Of a stretch of DNA of 44,047 bases, positions 42,413 to 44,047 are shown in pieces. Below the pieces are notes generated by a model. The model was not told the DNA's origin. It searched no databases and saw nothing but the letters and a program-made list of their open reading frames with translations. Origin of the DNA: Prochlorococcus sp. AG-670-O17 (GTDB taxonomy: Bacteria; Cyanobacteriota; Cyanobacteriia; PCC-6307; Cyanobiaceae); contig QCTC01000008.1 in the NCBI GenBank assembly GCA_003211315.1, positions 1 through 44,047 on the forward strand, in the 5' to 3' direction. Position numbers and translations under genes: made by a program. The first letter of the stretch is position 1. Each line of letters starts with the position of its first letter.

Positions 42413-42814
42413 ATGAAATTCTCTTTTAATAAACTACCAAAATCGTTAAAAAAGGTCTTGACTAAGACTGGCAATACACAAGGAATAAAAGTTAAAGATT
42501 ATTTTAAGAAAGTTGAAAGAGATGGTCAAATAGTTATTCAAATAGATTATAAGTTTGAACACAATTATCATATGTACCAGAGTTTTTTTGAAGAAGAACT
42601 GAAAAACATAATAAATAAAAAAACCTTTGAATTCCCAAAATTAATTCATAGGGTTGGAACTTTTCTATTTGGAGATAATGTAGAAAATTTTTATAATATT
42701 CATGAAAATGATAATGGAGATGGAAACTGGGAAATTATTATTGAAAATCCTTCGATTAAAGACTGGTTAAGTGTTGACGTTTATCTAATTCCTAAAAAGT
42801 TTCAAATTGAATAG
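42413..42814 (+). CDS. Hypothetical protein
   Basis: 133 aa from an ATG. It is alpha/beta and soluble with no signal peptide: KFSFNKLPKSLKKVLTKTGNTQGIKVKDYF near the start, YHMYQSFFEEELKNIINKKTFEFPKLIHRVGTFLFGDN in the middle. The codon use is like the core genome. It is the last native-looking gene before the GC-rich segment. Function unknown. Confidence 0.65.
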   Translation: MKFSFNKLPKSLKKVLTKTGNTQGIKVKDYFKKVERDGQIVIQIDYKFEHNYHMYQSFFEEELKNIINKKTFEFPKLIHRVGTFLFGDNVENFYNIHENDNGDGNWEIIIENPSIKDWLSVDVYLIPKKFQIE

Positions 42815-43178
42815 AAATAGTTAAAAATAAAAAATTATTAAAATATTCAAAAATAAAAAGATATAAATATGTAAATATAAATTTTGATGATTTATCTAAA
42901 AAAGCAAAAGCTCTGAATATAAGTGCATGCAGTGGTTACAGAGATCTAAAAATACTGATGTGCTATAGCCACTTTCAACTTTCCATATGAATAACCCCGC
43001 CCTAGGGGGGACTTGCTAAATGATGTGACGTATAAAACGTAAAGCAAAATCTGTAGTAGATTTTGAGATCAAGACTTTCAAATGTTGCAATTCTCTGGCC
43101 TAAAGATGAAAAAATATTTATCGCATCTATCATTTATTAACGCTTTATGTAGTGTCTTAAAAAGATTTAAACACAGCC
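42815..43178. other. 364-bp gap before the GC-rich gene, no gene seen
   Basis: The first part is AT-rich like the host; a GC-rich patch with CCCTAGGG lies at 43000. There is no open frame with a good start and no tRNA fragment or arm repeat. The change of base composition happens close to 43170, near the start of the next gene. Confidence 0.4.
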
Positions 43179-44047
43179 ATGACACCACTTAAATGGATAG
43201 GGACACCATCTCTGGGTCAGGGTAGATCCAGTGGAGGTAATGCTGCGAGCGAAATATTTGAGGCAGGTGCTTCTCAGAGAAAACGTTCTCTACTCGAGAC
43301 CCTTGTAAGAGAGATATGTCAGAACAGTCTCGATCAGAGAAAGGATAAAAAGGTGAAAATATTTTTTGATCTGATAATCCTCAAGGGAGAGAAAAAAGAG
43401 GAATTTCTCAAATCAATAAACAGTGAAACTCTTATACCTCATCTTTCTTCAGTAAAAGGTTCAAGTGGAACTGCTCTTACTCTTAAAGCAGGATTGGAAT
43501 CGATCAAATCCTCAGACCTCGTCTGTCTGAGAATCAGTGATTATGGTACTGACGGCCTCACAGGTGATGACTGGGATGAGAAAGGAAATTTTCGAAAGCT
43601 CTGTGTACAGAATTTCTCCACTGGGAAAGAGTCAGGTTTAGGGGGCAGTTTTGGTCTTGGAAAGGCAGTCAGCTGGATGCATTCCAGAATATTCACTGTT
43701 CTTTTCTCTTCCAGAATTGAAGGTAGAAAGGATCTGAGAATTTTTGGGAGAAGCGAACTTCCAGCTCATGAAATGAATGGCAAGTCATGGCTTGATGGTG
43801 CCTATATGGGTTCTGAAATTAAGAAAGATGGAATACCTGTAGCAGAATCAACATGGCTGAAAGATAGAGATGCAAAAAAAATTCTTCTTAATCGCGATAA
43901 TGAAACTGAGTGCGGAACAACTATTCTCATCCCAACTTTTCATGAACCGGATCGTGATGATACAGGTTTCTCAGGGATAAGAGATCCTGAGGAACTCTGC
44001 AGAGATTTCACAAAAGCTGCATCAAAATGGTTTTGGCCTGCAATCAG
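43179..44047 (+). CDS. GHKL-type ATPase, partial (runs off right edge)
   Basis: An ATG at 43179 opens a frame that stays open to the last base (289 codons). The GHKL (Hsp90/MutL/histidine-kinase) ATP site is visible: N-box ETLVREICQNSLDQ with Glu 45 and Asn 49, G1 box ISDYGTDGL with Asp 121, and G2 box GLGGSFGLGKAV at 153-163. The rest is not recognised. The gene is much richer in G and C and uses CTG and CTC codons that its neighbours avoid. It could be a phage-defence or DNA-linked ATPase brought in from another lineage. An assembly join is the other explanation. Confidence 0.85.
   Translation, partial: MTPLKWIGTPSLGQGRSSGGNAASEIFEAGASQRKRSLLETLVREICQNSLDQRKDKKVKIFFDLIILKGEKKEEFLKSINSETLIPHLSSVKGSSGTALTLKAGLESIKSSDLVCLRISDYGTDGLTGDDWDEKGNFRKLCVQNFSTGKESGLGGSFGLGKAVSWMHSRIFTVLFSSRIEGRKDLRIFGRSELPAHEMNGKSWLDGAYMGSEIKKDGIPVAESTWLKDRDAKKILLNRDNETECGTTILIPTFHEPDRDDTGFSGIRDPEELCRDFTKAASKWFWPAI

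Overview
The window is almost certainly from a high-light Prochlorococcus (marine picocyanobacterium). It is AT-rich and carries an overlapping psbD-psbC pair, a Pcb chlorophyll a/b antenna protein, petM, ycf4, ycf39, a Som-type porin, the split pntA1/pntA2/pntB transhydrogenase and an NTRC-type thioredoxin reductase, all with compact low-GC spacing.

The left 18.4 kb is a genomic island. Five copies of the same 46-47 bp 3' fragment of tRNA-Pro(UGG) (near 2625, 4859, 7038, 8595 and 12358, all on +) divide it into cassettes. The cargoes are: a ligase-adenylation-domain protein and an acidic protein (unit 0); two acidic unknown proteins (unit 1); a Pcb antenna gene and a 44-aa membrane peptide (unit 2); a paralogue of a unit-1 protein and a 46-aa protein (unit 3); and a 1138-aa PLD-like/Ski2-type helicase (unit 4). 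No complete tRNA-Pro and no integrase is visible. The layout matches serial insertion at a tRNA 3' end, as in the tRNA-targeting elements of Prochlorococcus called tycheposons.

The most unusual signal is that each cassette has its own short direct repeat, usually at 11-bp period, at both ends just outside the tRNA fragments: GGGCGATC for unit 1, GAGCGAG for unit 2, CCCTCA (spacing 16 then 11 at both ends) for unit 3, and GCCGTCAAA for unit 4. I interpret these as arm-type recombinase binding sites. They share one tRNA core but differ in arm sequence, which suggests that integrase-less cassettes are moved in trans by recombinases with different arm specificities.

From 12.4 to 18.4 kb the island continues with small secreted and acidic proteins, two more repeat clusters without a tRNA core, an 18-base C tract, and a 2OG-Fe(II) oxygenase block bracketed by a related repeat (CCGCCAACA/CCACCAACA). 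It ends next to an intact tRNA-Ser(CGA).

From 18.5 to 42.1 kb lies what looks like the conserved chromosome. It includes iron uptake (futA-like) divergent from a PiuC-like hydroxylase, a porin, glyQ, a ferredoxin overlapping cobQ, maf, psbC/psbD, ycf4 with a cyclophilin, ilvN, hydrolases, petM, ycf39, an IF-1-like gene, NTRC and pntA1-pntA2-pntB. Several genes here seem to use non-AUG starts.

At the right edge, after a 363-bp gap, an open-ended gene for a GHKL ATPase starts at 43179. Its base composition is clearly GC-richer than everything else in the window, so it is either a recent import (a defence-type gene is possible) or an assembly join.
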